From NCBI RefSeq assembly GCF_001866655.1, contig NZ_MLYR01000088.1, forward strand, positions 1-39,715: a DNA stretch of 39,715 nt, read 5' to 3'. Origin of the DNA: Bacillus sp. MUM 116. Its GTDB lineage: Bacteria > Bacillota > Bacilli > Bacillales > Cytobacillaceae. This document shows positions 7,359 through 16,104 of this stretch, piece by piece. The position numbers and the translations under genes are program-made. Numbering within the stretch: position 1 is the stretch's first letter; each line of letters starts with the position of its first letter. The notes beneath the pieces are model-generated. The model saw only the letters and a list, made by a program, of their open reading frames with translations, did not search any database and had not been told where the DNA came from.

Positions 7359-8384
7359 ATGATAAAACTAAAGAGAATTTCAGCAGTTATGGTTGCAGGA
7401 GCTTTGGCGCTCAGCCTTGGGGCATGCAGCAGCAAAGAAACAGCTAGCAGTAGTAAAAAAGAAGGTACAGGCTATCCAACTAAAGCGATTACTGTTGTCG
7501 CTCCATCAGGGGCTGGTGGCGGATGGGATTTAACAGCCCGCTCGTTTACAAAAGTCATCAGCGAGACAAAGCTAGTCAATCAGCCATTAACGGTTGAGAA
7601 TAAGCCGGGAGGCGGGGGAGCCGTATTTATGGCGGAATACGCCACGCAGCAAGCTGCAAACAATGATATGTTGTTTGTTAACTCACCACCGATTATCATC
7701 AACAACTTGAAAAAAGAAGGAAACAGCCCTTATGGTTATAAGAACACAACGCCGCTTGCACAGCTTACAAAAGATTACGGAGCCATTGTAGTGAAAGCAG
7801 ATTCAAAATATAAAGATTTAAAATCCGTGTTGGAAGATGTTAAAAAGAATCCTAGCAAATTAACATTTGCTGGCGGTTCCGCACCAGGTTCAATGGACCA
7901 CCTAATCTCCATCCTGCCAGCATATAAATATGGCGTAGATCCTACTAAAATCAAATACGTATCCTATGATGGCGGCGGCGAAGCTATCACGGCATTACTT
8001 GGAGGAAACGCTGATGTAATCGGAACCGATGCTTCCAGTGTCAAGGAGTTTTTAAAAGCTGGAAAAATTCGCGTTCTTGCCGTAACGGCAGCAGACCGTT
8101 TATCTGGTGAATTCAAGGATGTTCCAACCGCTAAGGAACAAGGCGTAGATGCAGAATTTACGATTTGGCGCGGTGTGTTTGGCCCTGAAAAAATGTCTAG
8201 TGAAGCAAAGGCTTACTGGGAAAAAACAATTGATAAACAAGTAAACTCTACTGAATGGAAAACCGAAGTAGAAACACAAGGATGGGAATTAGAGTACAAA
8301 AACAGTGCAGACTTCAAGAAATTCTTAGAGGAGCAGGAACAACAGATTCAACAATTACTAGAAGCATTAGGCATGCAGAAATAG
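7359..8384 (+). CDS. tctC: Tripartite tricarboxylate transporter substrate-binding lipoprotein
   Basis: Extracytoplasmic solute receptor of a TTT-family carboxylate importer. The lipobox LGAC places the anchor at Cys23. The mature protein opens with YPTKAITVVAPSGAGGGWDL, the ligand-loop region typical of TctC/Bug proteins, and carries the second loop GGSAPGSMDHL near residue 175. At 341 aa it is the usual family length. ATG 7359 follows AAGGGGG. It heads tctC-tctB-tctA, which is followed by a CitA-type sensor kinase and regulator. A cre-like site lies just upstream, and a hairpin follows that would favour higher receptor than membrane-subunit expression. Citrate or another di- or tricarboxylate is the expected ligand; the exact one cannot be read from sequence. 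Confidence 0.93.
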   Translation: MIKLKRISAVMVAGALALSLGACSSKETASSSKKEGTGYPTKAITVVAPSGAGGGWDLTARSFTKVISETKLVNQPLTVENKPGGGGAVFMAEYATQQAANNDMLFVNSPPIIINNLKKEGNSPYGYKNTTPLAQLTKDYGAIVVKADSKYKDLKSVLEDVKKNPSKLTFAGGSAPGSMDHLISILPAYKYGVDPTKIKYVSYDGGGEAITALLGGNADVIGTDASSVKEFLKAGKIRVLAVTAADRLSGEFKDVPTAKEQGVDAEFTIWRGVFGPEKMSSEAKAYWEKTIDKQVNSTEWKTEVETQGWELEYKNSADFKKFLEEQEQQIQQLLEALGMQK

Positions 8385-8393
8385 TTAAAAAAA

Positions 8394-8428
8394 GGGGAAG
8401 GGGAGCCAGCTTCTTCTTCCCGCTTATT
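8394..8428 (+). terminator. Intercistronic hairpin, possibly a leaky terminator
   Basis: GGGAAG (8395-8400) can pair with CTTCCC (8416-8421), and TTATTTTT follows. It lies between the receptor gene and the small membrane subunit, where partial termination is common in binding-protein transport operons. The stem is short, hence modest confidence. Confidence 0.4.
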
Positions 8429-8451
8429 TTTAAGGAAAGGGGCTCGATAAA

Positions 8452-8910
8452 ATGGATATCAAATTCGACCGCATTGCTGCTGTTTTATTTTTAGTTGTGG
8501 GCGTGCTGTTTATTGTAGGCAGTAAGCATATTGCAAGCTCTGCCTATGGGAGTGTCGTCGGACCGGATATTTTCCCGTTTATTCTCGGAATTGCACTTGC
8601 ATTATTAAGTATCCGGTTATTTTTTGAAACATTACGCAACCAGAGTTACAAATTCGGGAAAAAAGAAAAACTGGATTACAAGCCGTTTTTAATTATCTTT
8701 GTTGCCACTTTACTATATATATTATTGCTTGAAACGCTTGGTTATGTGATTACAACGTTTGTTTTCTTATTTGTTTGTTTTCAAGCTATGGAACGTGGGA
8801 AAATCATTAAATCTTTATTAATCTCAGCCTGTTTTTCGGGAATAGTTTATTTTATTTTCGTAGAAGTACTTAAAGGAACACTGCCGGGATGGCCGGTGTG
8901 GTTTTCATGA
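8452..8910 (+). CDS. tctB: Tripartite tricarboxylate transporter small membrane subunit
   Basis: TctB-family protein of 152 aa with four hydrophobic segments (about 9-25, 37-58, 80-100 and 118-140), the standard topology. It pairs with the large TctA subunit in the cytoplasmic membrane. The family-typical GPDIFPFILGIALALLSIRL stretch follows the first segment. ATG 8452 has AAAGGGG upstream. It is separated by 21 bases from tctA and by a hairpin from tctC. Short, low-identity TctB proteins are often recognised mainly by position, and here position and topology agree. Confidence 0.88.
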   Translation: MDIKFDRIAAVLFLVVGVLFIVGSKHIASSAYGSVVGPDIFPFILGIALALLSIRLFFETLRNQSYKFGKKEKLDYKPFLIIFVATLLYILLLETLGYVITTFVFLFVCFQAMERGKIIKSLLISACFSGIVYFIFVEVLKGTLPGWPVWFS

Positions 8911-8931
8911 CTATAGAAAGGAGGCTTCTGA

Positions 8932-10458
8932 ATGGGAACGATTGATTATTTATTTCACGGATTTGGAACCGCATTTATTTGGTATAATTTACTTTTCGCC
9001 TTTGTAGGTGTATTAATTGGGACGGCTGTAGGCGTTTTACCTGGAATTGGCCCGATGAGTGGAGTCGCCCTTCTCATCCCTGTCACAGCTTCCGTTACAG
9101 GCGGCCTTCCGCCGGAACAGGCAGCAACTAGCGCAATCATCCTCTTAGCTGGAGTCTATTACGGAGCGATGTATGGAGGCTCCACAACTTCGATTCTATT
9201 AAATACACCGGGGGAGTCCTCATCGGTTGTGACAACGCTAGACGGCTATCAAATGGCAAAAAAGGGACGCGCCGGAAGTGCCTTGTCGATTGCCGCAATT
9301 GGATCTTTTGTGGCCGGGATTGTTACCTTGATTGCCTTGATTGCCCTGGCGAAGCCTTTATCAACCATTGCACTAAAATTTGGTCCGGCAGAATATTTTT
9401 CACTAATGCTTTTAGGCTTAATGGCAGTTAGCGGATTAGCAGGAAAATCCGTTACCAAAGCCTTAATTATGACGGTTTGCGGTCTTTTATTAGGTACAAT
9501 TGGAATCGACAGTGTTTCAGGAATTGCCCGCTTCACTTTTGATGTTCCATGGCTATATCAAGGAATTGAATTTTTAACAGTTGCTGTAGGTTTATTTGCT
9601 CTAGGCGAGGTATTTAAAACGATTTTGGAAAAAGAGGAAGAAGATGGAGAAATGGCACGGATTAATAATATGCTGCCATCGAAACAAGAATTTAAAGAAT
9701 CGGCAGGACCGATTGCCCGCGGTTCGATTCTAGGATTCTTTGTTGGAATCCTTCCCGGTGCGGGTGCAACACTAGCCTCCTTTTTCTCATATATTCTTGA
9801 AAAAAAGATTTCAAAAAATCCTTCGAAATTTGGTACAGGAACAATTGCCGGGGTTGCTGCACCAGAATCGGCGAATAATGCTGCATCTGGGGGAGCGATG
9901 ATTCCACTGCTCACTATGGGCATTCCCGGTTCAGGTACGACTGCGATTTTAATGGGAGCCCTAATGATGTATAATGTTCAACCCGGCCCATTGTTATTTG
10001 AGGATCATCCAAATGTTGCATGGGGCTTGATTGCCAGTATGTTTATCGGTAATGTTATGCTGTTAATATTGAACCTGCCACTTGTAAAAGTTTTTGCAAA
10101 AATTATTCAAACACCGAAGCAATTTTTAATCCCATTAATTATTGCCATCTCGATTTTTGGAGTCTATGCCGTTCAAGTTTCAACTTATGACCTACTATTA
10201 TTGCTGGGATGTGGGCTCGTGGGATATTACCTTAGTAAAAATGATTTTCCGATTGCACCACTGGTACTGGGTCTTGTTTTAGGACCAATGATTGAAAATA
10301 ACCTTCGCAGAGCTTTAACGATTTCAAACGGGGATTATAGTGTATTCTTCACTCGTCCGATATCACTCGCTTTCCTTATAATTGCTTTTTTATGGCTTGT
10401 AATTCCGGCATTAATAAAGATGAGAGGAAAACAAGTGATTATTAACGTTGAGGGTTGA
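8932..10458 (+). CDS. tctA: Tripartite tricarboxylate transporter large permease subunit
   Basis: TctA-family permease of 508 aa with about ten to twelve membrane segments; it forms the substrate pathway and is driven by an ion gradient. The family signature GVLPGIGPMSGVALLIPVT lies near residue 35. The second, related half-motif FFVGILPGAGATLASFFSY lies near residue 270, followed by GVAAPESANNAASGGAMIPLL. The start ATG has AAAGGAGG upstream. A strong terminator follows directly, yet the sensor kinase begins only 25 bases after it. Citrate/tricarboxylate transport is inferred from the family; members also carry other carboxylates. Confidence 0.95.
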   Translation: MGTIDYLFHGFGTAFIWYNLLFAFVGVLIGTAVGVLPGIGPMSGVALLIPVTASVTGGLPPEQAATSAIILLAGVYYGAMYGGSTTSILLNTPGESSSVVTTLDGYQMAKKGRAGSALSIAAIGSFVAGIVTLIALIALAKPLSTIALKFGPAEYFSLMLLGLMAVSGLAGKSVTKALIMTVCGLLLGTIGIDSVSGIARFTFDVPWLYQGIEFLTVAVGLFALGEVFKTILEKEEEDGEMARINNMLPSKQEFKESAGPIARGSILGFFVGILPGAGATLASFFSYILEKKISKNPSKFGTGTIAGVAAPESANNAASGGAMIPLLTMGIPGSGTTAILMGALMMYNVQPGPLLFEDHPNVAWGLIASMFIGNVMLLILNLPLVKVFAKIIQTPKQFLIPLIIAISIFGVYAVQVSTYDLLLLLGCGLVGYYLSKNDFPIAPLVLGLVLGPMIENNLRRALTISNGDYSVFFTRPISLAFLIIAFLWLVIPALIKMRGKQVIINVEG

Positions 10459-10483
10459 AGATTTAAAAATTTCAGAATAGAAC

Positions 10484-10515
10484 AAAAAACTCCTTTTTTT
10501 AAGGAGTTTTTTTTT
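10484..10515 (+). terminator. Strong Rho-independent terminator between tctA and the kinase gene
   Basis: AAAAAACTCCTT (10484-10495) pairs perfectly with AAGGAGTTTTTT (10501-10512) around a TTTTT loop, and more Ts follow. The next start codon is at 10541, leaving almost no room for a separate promoter. Confidence 0.85.
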
Positions 10516-10537
10516 ATAAGATTAGAATAGAGGTGTT

Positions 10538-10551
10538 TGCATGCGTTTACA
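10538..10551. promoter_or_regulatory. Candidate cre site overlapping the kinase start codon
   Basis: On the minus strand TGTAAACGCATGCA fits TGNAANCGNWNNCW. It covers the ATG at 10541, where bound CcpA could block transcription elongating through the upstream terminator. Consensus match only. Confidence 0.4.
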
Positions 10552-12166
10552 TACAAAATTAATGTTAGGGATATCCATTCTCATTATTGGCCTTGGCATT
10601 ATTTTGGAAATTACTTTTAAAAATATCATGGAGACCAAGCTAAAGATTGAAATGGGGGAACAAGCTCTGTCGGTTGCCCAATCGATTTCAAATATGCCGA
10701 CGATAAAAGAGGCCTTCGCTTCTCCAGATCCAGCTAGCATTATTCAGCCAATCGCGGAAACAATCCGAAAACAGATGGATGCAGAATTTATAGTCATTGG
10801 GAATCGAAATGGAGTTCGATACTCCCATCCGAACCCGGACCGTCTTGGACAAAAGATGGTTGGTGGAGATAATGACGAAGTTTTCAAAGGAAAATCGGTC
10901 ATATCTGAATCCACCGGGACATTAGGGCCATCATTACGAGGTAAGGCACCGATTTTTAGCAATGGAAAAGTGATTGGTGTTGTTTCTGTTGGCTATCTGC
11001 AGAAAGATATACAAGATGATGTTGTAAAAATTCAGCGGAAAATCTTTGTGGCGACTTTGATTGTTTTAATAGGAGGGTTATTAGCAGCGCTATTAATCTC
11101 CTTAAATATAAAACGGGCAATCTTTGGGCTTGAGCCACAAGAAATTGCCTGGATGTACCAGGAGAAACATGCGATCCTGGAGTCCATTCATGAAGGTCTC
11201 ATAGCGATTGACACGAATGGAAGAATTACAGTCGTAAATGAGACGGCCCATAAAATTTTAAAGGAACCGAATGATGTATTACTTCGAGGGAAAAAAATAG
11301 AGGAAGTCTTGGAAAATACGCATCTATTAGAGGTTGTAAAAACAGGACAAGCCGAATATGACCAAGAAATTATCATTCATGGCGAGGTATTCTTGGCCAA
11401 TCGAATTCCGATTTTTGATCGGCATCGGGAAGTAATTGGGGCGGTGGCCAGTTTTCGCAATAAGTCAGAACTTGCAAAACTTCTGCAGGAATTATCCCAC
11501 GTGAAGGCATATGCAGAAGGATTACGGGCCCAGACACATGAATATTCAAACAGGCTTTATACGCTTCTCGGTTTGATTCAATTAGGATCTTATAAAGAAG
11601 CGATTGATTTTATTTCAAAAGAAGTGGATTTTGCACAAGGTTTCATCCATTTTTTGATGAAGGAAATACCGGATCCAATTATTGCGGGGTTCATATTGGG
11701 GAAGATAAGTTTGGCCAGTGAACTAAAAATTAATTTTTCAATTGACCGTGAGAGCAGTTTTCAGGATGTTCCAGAGGAAATTAGCAGGGAATCTCTGGTG
11801 ACAATCATTGGAAATCTGGTCAATAATGCGTTTGAAGAGGTACGTGACAATGGGAAGGAAGAAAAAAACGTTACCTTGTTTTTAACCGACCTTGGGAAGG
11901 AATTGATTATCGAGGTTGAGGATAATGGAAACGGTATTTCTTTGGCTAATCAGGAGCGGATTTTTCAAGCAGGCTTTACAACAAAGAATTCAGGGAGCAA
12001 TGCCGGGATTGGGCTAAGGTTAGTCCAAAAGGCAATAAACGATTTAGATGGATATATAACCCTTTCATCCGAAGAAAGGGAGGGGACGATTTTTACGGTA
12101 GCGATACCGAAAAGCAGGGGGTGTCTGATTGATGAAGAACCGCGATATCGAAGTGTTAATTATTGA
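10541..12166 (+). CDS. CitA/DcuS-family sensor histidine kinase
   Basis: Membrane sensor kinase of 541 aa that probably senses a carboxylate outside the cell and controls the tct genes. TM1 (about 8-26) and TM2 (about 168-187) flank an extracytoplasmic Cache/PAS domain. That domain carries the carboxylate-sensing signature SHPNPDRLGQKMVGGD (95-110) and GTLGPSLRG. A cytoplasmic PAS domain (about 208-310) and a Spo0B-type dimerisation helix follow, with the phosphorylated His333 in QTHEYSNRLY. The HATPase domain has an N box (NLVNNAFEEV), EVEDNGNGIS and GIGLRLVQ. ATG 10541 has GAGGTG upstream. Its 3' end overlaps the regulator gene by 35 bases, so the two are translationally coupled. Confidence 0.92.
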   Translation: MRLHTKLMLGISILIIGLGIILEITFKNIMETKLKIEMGEQALSVAQSISNMPTIKEAFASPDPASIIQPIAETIRKQMDAEFIVIGNRNGVRYSHPNPDRLGQKMVGGDNDEVFKGKSVISESTGTLGPSLRGKAPIFSNGKVIGVVSVGYLQKDIQDDVVKIQRKIFVATLIVLIGGLLAALLISLNIKRAIFGLEPQEIAWMYQEKHAILESIHEGLIAIDTNGRITVVNETAHKILKEPNDVLLRGKKIEEVLENTHLLEVVKTGQAEYDQEIIIHGEVFLANRIPIFDRHREVIGAVASFRNKSELAKLLQELSHVKAYAEGLRAQTHEYSNRLYTLLGLIQLGSYKEAIDFISKEVDFAQGFIHFLMKEIPDPIIAGFILGKISLASELKINFSIDRESSFQDVPEEISRESLVTIIGNLVNNAFEEVRDNGKEEKNVTLFLTDLGKELIIEVEDNGNGISLANQERIFQAGFTTKNSGSNAGIGLRLVQKAINDLDGYITLSSEEREGTIFTVAIPKSRGCLIDEEPRYRSVNY

Positions 12167-12839
12167 GGATGATTTACGGATTGCGGAAATTCAAAAACGC
12201 TTTATCGAAAAAATAGAGGGGTTCCAAACAGTGGGAATCGCTGCAAGTTATGAGGAAGCGAAAACCTTTATCGAACTTTTGCAGCCCGACCTCCTATTAC
12301 TGGATGTCTATTTTCCGGATATGAATGGGCTTGATTTGCTGAAAGAGACAAAGCAGCAAGACAAGCAAATGGATGTCATCATGATTACCGCTACAAAAGA
12401 GATTCAGAAGGTGCAAGAAGCCATTAGTATTGGCGTTTTCGATTACATGATTAAACCGGTTGTTTTTGAGCGATTCAAACAATCATTGGTACGATATCAA
12501 GAGTATCATCGAAAGCTGGTGGAGTTTCAGGATGAGAATCTCCATCTCACCCAGCAGCAGGTGGACAAACTTCTAAGGAAAGAAGTAAGCGGGACGGGAC
12601 CAGCAAATGATAAAACCTATTTGCCAAAAGGAATTGACCCGCTGACACTGGAAAAAGTACTAGTTTTTCTTGGGAGGGTAAATACCGGTCTAACCGCCGA
12701 AATGGTAGCCAAGGAAATCGGTGTCAGCAGAACCACGGCCAGACGCTATCTTGAGCACCTCATGTCCGAAGAAAAAATCGCTGCAAACCTGGCATATGGA
12801 ACTGTGGGGCGGCCCGAACGCGTTTACATCGTAAAATAG
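12132..12839 (+). CDS. CitB/DcuR-family response regulator
   Basis: Partner of the preceding kinase. The receiver domain (about 6-122) has the acidic pair E12-D13-D14, phosphoacceptor Asp58 in LLLLDVYFP, a conserved Thr in MITAT and Lys in MIKP. The C-terminal winged helix (about 172-235) contains AEMVAKEIGVSRTTARRYLE, the usual CitB-type DNA-binding helix-turn-helix. ATG 12132 is eight bases after AGGGGGTG; a TTG one codon earlier is less well spaced. The probable target is the tctCBA promoter, judged by adjacency and by the known pairing of TctCBA with such systems. A hairpin at 12923-12948 ends the unit. Confidence 0.92.
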   Translation: MKNRDIEVLIIEDDLRIAEIQKRFIEKIEGFQTVGIAASYEEAKTFIELLQPDLLLLDVYFPDMNGLDLLKETKQQDKQMDVIMITATKEIQKVQEAISIGVFDYMIKPVVFERFKQSLVRYQEYHRKLVEFQDENLHLTQQQVDKLLRKEVSGTGPANDKTYLPKGIDPLTLEKVLVFLGRVNTGLTAEMVAKEIGVSRTTARRYLEHLMSEEKIAANLAYGTVGRPERVYIVK

Positions 12840-12843
12840 ATAC

Positions 12844-12897
12844 GGTGCCTGACACCAAAGAAAGACATTTTTATGATTTTGTCCGTGTAGAGAGGAC
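12844..12897. repeat. Dispersed 3'-end repeat, copy C (rearranged)
   Basis: The quasi-palindrome GGTGCCTGACACC (12844-12856) is in reverse sense, but the right half, TTTTGTCCGTGTAGAGAGGAC, is in forward sense. The two halves thus point in opposite directions. It starts four bases after the regulator stop codon. Confidence 0.65.
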
Positions 12898-12922
12898 GCT
12901 ATTAGTATTTTGAATGAAAACA

Positions 12923-12948
12923 GGGCTTCGACTCATATGTTGAAGTCC
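12923..12948. terminator. Hairpin between convergent genes
   Basis: A ten-pair stem with two G-U pairs (12923-12932 with 12939-12948) has a six-base loop and is followed by GTTTTGGTTT. It lies between the response regulator and the convergent phosphodiesterase gene. The T-tract is interrupted, so efficiency is uncertain. Confidence 0.5.
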
Positions 12949-13011
12949 GTTTTGGTTTAGCTTTTTTCTTGCTTTGATAAACGACTCATTTTTATTCCCC
13001 CTCGGGCGGTA

Positions 13012-14322
13012 TTAATCATCCTCCAAGATTTCCTTTATCACTCTCCCATCGGTTTTCCCTAAATCGATACCAAGTAAGCGAGCAAATGTAGGGCCTTCGT
13101 CTACAAGACGGGCGGAAGGAATGATAGCATGCCTAATTCCTTTTCCAGCAGCCATAAAAATCGTGGTATAATCGTTTTTTTCAGGAGAATATCCATGTGT
13201 GGCCAACGTGTATTTTTTATCAATGGTTACATCCTGTTGCGTCACGGTTTTTATATATTCGCCTTGAAAATCTTCCAAAAAGTAATATCCTTTTTTTGCT
13301 TCTACCATAAATGCACAAGTTCCGTCTGCACCTTTTGCCCTAGCTTCATCGCCAGTGATAATGGATTCAATCCCTGAGTCATCATCTAGAATCAATGAGT
13401 CCAAAAGCCGTCTAACCACGTCTAGTACTTCTGAATCATGTTTGTTTTTTACATAAATATATGCGGAGCCATCACAACTTTTACAATAAGCCCGCCAATT
13501 ATTTATTTTTCCATTTGGACCGGCGGAAATAAGATTTTGCTGCTGCAAAAGGAAATTCAGATGGATTGCTTTATTTTCATCTAAAGCACTATGGTCACCT
13601 AATATGGCAATAGTTGAGTTTTCATAGATAGAAGCTTCCTTCAAAGCAGCGATAATCCGGCCAAGCCGTTCATGATGACGATAGATAGCTGCAATGGCCT
13701 CATTGGAAGAAAATCCATGATAATGCCGCTGTGTATCTAAATCGGTAAAGTGAACAAGCAAAAGATGGGGTTTCTTTGTTTTAATAGTATAAACAGTCGA
13801 TTCAAGAACAAATTCGTCCAATTGCGGCTGCTTTAAGCCGTTTCGAATATGGCCAAAACGTTTATTCAACTCCCATTGATACCTGGGACTGCCGCTTAAA
13901 AGGGATCGCAAAATTTGATTTTGCCAAGGCCGGTTCGTCCAAATTTCCGGCATATTATAATCGATATTTGCCTTTCCTGTTACCGGCCATAACAAGGCAG
14001 CAGTTGTCATATTTGCTTTTTTTGCTTCATCATAAAGGGTAGTGCCTTGAATGGAATGGCGATACCAGTGCCAATCGGGAGAGAGACGCCCAGGCTGGAA
14101 AAGAGTATTATTAATCACGCCGTGTCGCCCTGGAAAGTTTCCTGTTACAATGGTTGTATGACAGGGATAGGTAATCGAAGGATAGATCGTTTCAACTTTT
14201 TCGACGAGTGCCCCATTCTGAAGAATTGTTTGAAAGTGGGGTAAAGTCCTGAGGATTGGAAAATCTAATGCGGATAAACAATCGAATGAAATGACGATTA
14301 AATGATCGGTGAGACGATTCAA
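13012..14322 (-). CDS. NPP-type nucleotide pyrophosphatase/phosphodiesterase (alkaline phosphatase superfamily)
   Basis: 436-aa two-metal phosphodiesterase of the ectonucleotide pyrophosphatase group. Metal and active-site residues are visible: D14 (SFDCLS), nucleophile Thr51 in TYPCHTTIVTG, D196 and H200 (DTQRH), D243-H244 (GDHSALD) and H376 (THGYSP). The GNFPGRHGVINN stretch after the nucleophile is typical of the family. There is no signal peptide, so it may act on intracellular or imported nucleotide or glycerophospho-diesters. A longer reading from TTG 14337 exists, but TTG 14322 has GGGGGG about seven bases before it and was chosen. It is divergent from the PfkB gene. Substrate unknown. 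Confidence 0.88.
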   Translation of the reverse strand: MNRLTDHLIVISFDCLSALDFPILRTLPHFQTILQNGALVEKVETIYPSITYPCHTTIVTGNFPGRHGVINNTLFQPGRLSPDWHWYRHSIQGTTLYDEAKKANMTTAALLWPVTGKANIDYNMPEIWTNRPWQNQILRSLLSGSPRYQWELNKRFGHIRNGLKQPQLDEFVLESTVYTIKTKKPHLLLVHFTDLDTQRHYHGFSSNEAIAAIYRHHERLGRIIAALKEASIYENSTIAILGDHSALDENKAIHLNFLLQQQNLISAGPNGKINNWRAYCKSCDGSAYIYVKNKHDSEVLDVVRRLLDSLILDDDSGIESIITGDEARAKGADGTCAFMVEAKKGYYFLEDFQGEYIKTVTQQDVTIDKKYTLATHGYSPEKNDYTTIFMAAGKGIRHAIIPSARLVDEGPTFARLLGIDLGKTDGRVIKEILEDD

Positions 14323-14446
14323 AATATAGCCCCCCAAATAAGATATTTCAAGTATTTTTTTTATTGTACAATAGTAAAAAAAATAGTTATTTTCTTATGA
14401 ATAATTTTATAATAATTTGAATTTTATGTGAATAGGTGAAAGGATT

Positions 14447-15403
14447 GTGGCAATCATTTTGAAAAAGCAAGGTGTCATTTCGTTTGGTGAAGTAATAATT
14501 GATTATATATCAGAAAATCGCAGTAATACCAAGTTTACCCAGTTGTTGGGCGGAGCTACAGTAAATGTAATTGTCGTAACGCGAAGACTTGGGCTTCCTT
14601 CCTATTATTTATGTAGATTAGGTTTGGATGAATCTAGTTTATTTGTAGAGAAGGAATTTGAGCGGGAAAAAATTAATACGGAATATTGTGATCGGACGCC
14701 TAGTAAAAAAATTTGCGGTGTTTATGTTCATTTAAATGAAAATGGAGAGCGGACTTTTCATTCTTATGTGAATCCTACACCGGATGAATGGCTGCTGGAA
14801 TCTGAGCTTAAGCAGGAGTTATTTGAAAAAGCAAAAATATTTTATTTTGGTTCAGGAACGCTATTTCATGGAACGGCTAAAAAAACAACACTGAATGCAT
14901 TGCAATACGCTAACGAGTTCGGCTTGTTTAGGGCATTTGATACAAATATTCGCCTAAAGCGCTGGGAGAGCGAAGAGCAATGCCGACGAACCATTCTTTC
15001 GATTTTGCCTCATGTTGATTTGGTGAAAATGGCTGAAGAGGAATTATGTTTTCTGACTGAAACCACTTCATTAGATGTTGGTCTGCAGAAACTTTCTGGA
15101 CTGAAGATTCCGTTTCTATTTGTCACAAGGGGAAGTGAAGGGACATGTGCGGTTATGAAGGGGGATAAAATCTTTGTGCCTGCCGTCAAGGTAAAGGCAA
15201 TTGATACTACCGGGGCAGGAGATGCGTTTATGGCCGCATTATTGGTTGGTTTTCATGAAAAGGGTAAACCGGAAAACCTGTCACAGCTTGAAAAATATAC
15301 CCAGTTTGCTAATAAAATCGCAAGTCTATCAACGACGGAAATAGGGGCGTTAACTGCGCTTAAGGATCTTCAAGAAGAGGCGAAACGATTTAACGGGAAT
15401 TGA
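14447..15403 (+). CDS. PfkB-family carbohydrate kinase (fructokinase-like)
   Basis: Cytoplasmic sugar or nucleoside kinase of the ribokinase fold, 318 aa (usual length). The N-terminal substrate region is SFGEVIIDY...LLGGATVNV, and the ATP/anion-hole signature DTTGAGDAFMAALL holds catalytic Asp259. The FVTRGSEGTCAVMKGD strand precedes it as expected. The start is uncertain: GTG 14447 lies only two to three bases after GAAAGGA, and TTG 14459 is the alternative. A TATAAT at 14408-14413 may be its -10 element. No sugar transporter or regulator adjoins it, so the substrate (fructose, gluconate derivative or other) cannot be named. Confidence 0.88.
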   Translation: MAIILKKQGVISFGEVIIDYISENRSNTKFTQLLGGATVNVIVVTRRLGLPSYYLCRLGLDESSLFVEKEFEREKINTEYCDRTPSKKICGVYVHLNENGERTFHSYVNPTPDEWLLESELKQELFEKAKIFYFGSGTLFHGTAKKTTLNALQYANEFGLFRAFDTNIRLKRWESEEQCRRTILSILPHVDLVKMAEEELCFLTETTSLDVGLQKLSGLKIPFLFVTRGSEGTCAVMKGDKIFVPAVKVKAIDTTGAGDAFMAALLVGFHEKGKPENLSQLEKYTQFANKIASLSTTEIGALTALKDLQEEAKRFNGN

Positions 15404-15484
15404 TTGGATTACGATAAAAATACCTTCTATGATTTGTTGGGTTTATAATATAGAAGTAGGATTAAGTTCGAGGAGGGATTGGTT

Positions 15485-15928
15485 ATGGAAAGTTCGCGTT
15501 TTTCAGTGAATGGTTCATGGCAGGGGGATCGTAATGGTATTGGGCATATCCAAGCAGCGGGATTGGACATACAGGCTTCTGTTCCAAAGGAATTGGACGG
15601 ACCGGGGATTGGCTCCAGTCCGGAAGAGTTGTTGATTGCTGCCGCAAATAATTGCTATATGATTACCTTGGCCGCAATGATTAGCAACCGTAAGATTGAA
15701 GGTGTGACTTTCGAGGTTGAATCAAAAGGTGCTGTTAATAAAATCGAAGGGAAATTGAAATTTAAACAAATCATTCATAGACCAGTTATCTACATAAGCC
15801 ATGATGCTGAGGTAACTGTAGAAAAATTGGAGGAACTAGCCTTACGCGCAGAGAGAGCCTGCTTTATCTCCAATACACTAAGATGCAGCATCGAATTTTC
15901 AGTCGAGCCGAAGGTAATTGTTAACTAA
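15485..15928 (+). CDS. OsmC-family protein, YmaD-like peroxide-reductase relative
   Basis: OsmC/Ohr-fold protein of 147 aa. It has the motif GIGSSPEELLIAAANNCYMI with the first redox Cys57 and the second Cys126 in RACFISNT; Cys134 is an extra cysteine. Members reduce organic hydroperoxides with thiols; the spacing and the SSPEELL form resemble the B. subtilis YmaD branch rather than Ohr. ATG 15485 is seven bases after AGGAGGG; a TTG two codons earlier is too close to that site. A TATAAT (15444-15449) lies between the arms CTTCTAT and ATAGAAG (15424-15430 and 15450-15456), a possible operator. Its last codons lie inside a 14-bp tandem duplication. Confidence 0.85.
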   Translation: MESSRFSVNGSWQGDRNGIGHIQAAGLDIQASVPKELDGPGIGSSPEELLIAAANNCYMITLAAMISNRKIEGVTFEVESKGAVNKIEGKLKFKQIIHRPVIYISHDAEVTVEKLEELALRAERACFISNTLRCSIEFSVEPKVIVN

Positions 15929-15943
15929 AGTGACATAACTAAA

Positions 15944-15996
15944 GTGACAGGCACCGTTCGTGGACATAATTGATATTTGTCCATGGGTGGTGGACA
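15944..15996 (+). repeat. Dispersed 3'-end repeat, copy D
   Basis: The copy reads GTGACAGGCACCGTTCGTGG, then GGACA (15962-15966), TGTCC and a GGTGGACA end. It is preceded by a perfect 14-bp tandem duplication (15922-15935 and 15936-15949, unit TAACTAAAGTGACA) that includes the osmC-like stop codon. Confidence 0.8.
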
Positions 15997-16104
15997 TTGA
16001 GGGAACCTGAGAGTTTTATTCATTTTCAAATTTATGTTTAGAAATTCTTTGTGAAGCCTATACTGGAAAAAGTCTTTTACAATACATCCAGAAAGAGGTT
16101 TCAA

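Noticed and set aside
9558..9923. 121-codon antisense ORF inside tctA
   Set aside because: Shadow of a real permease gene with strong family signatures on the opposite strand; no start signals.
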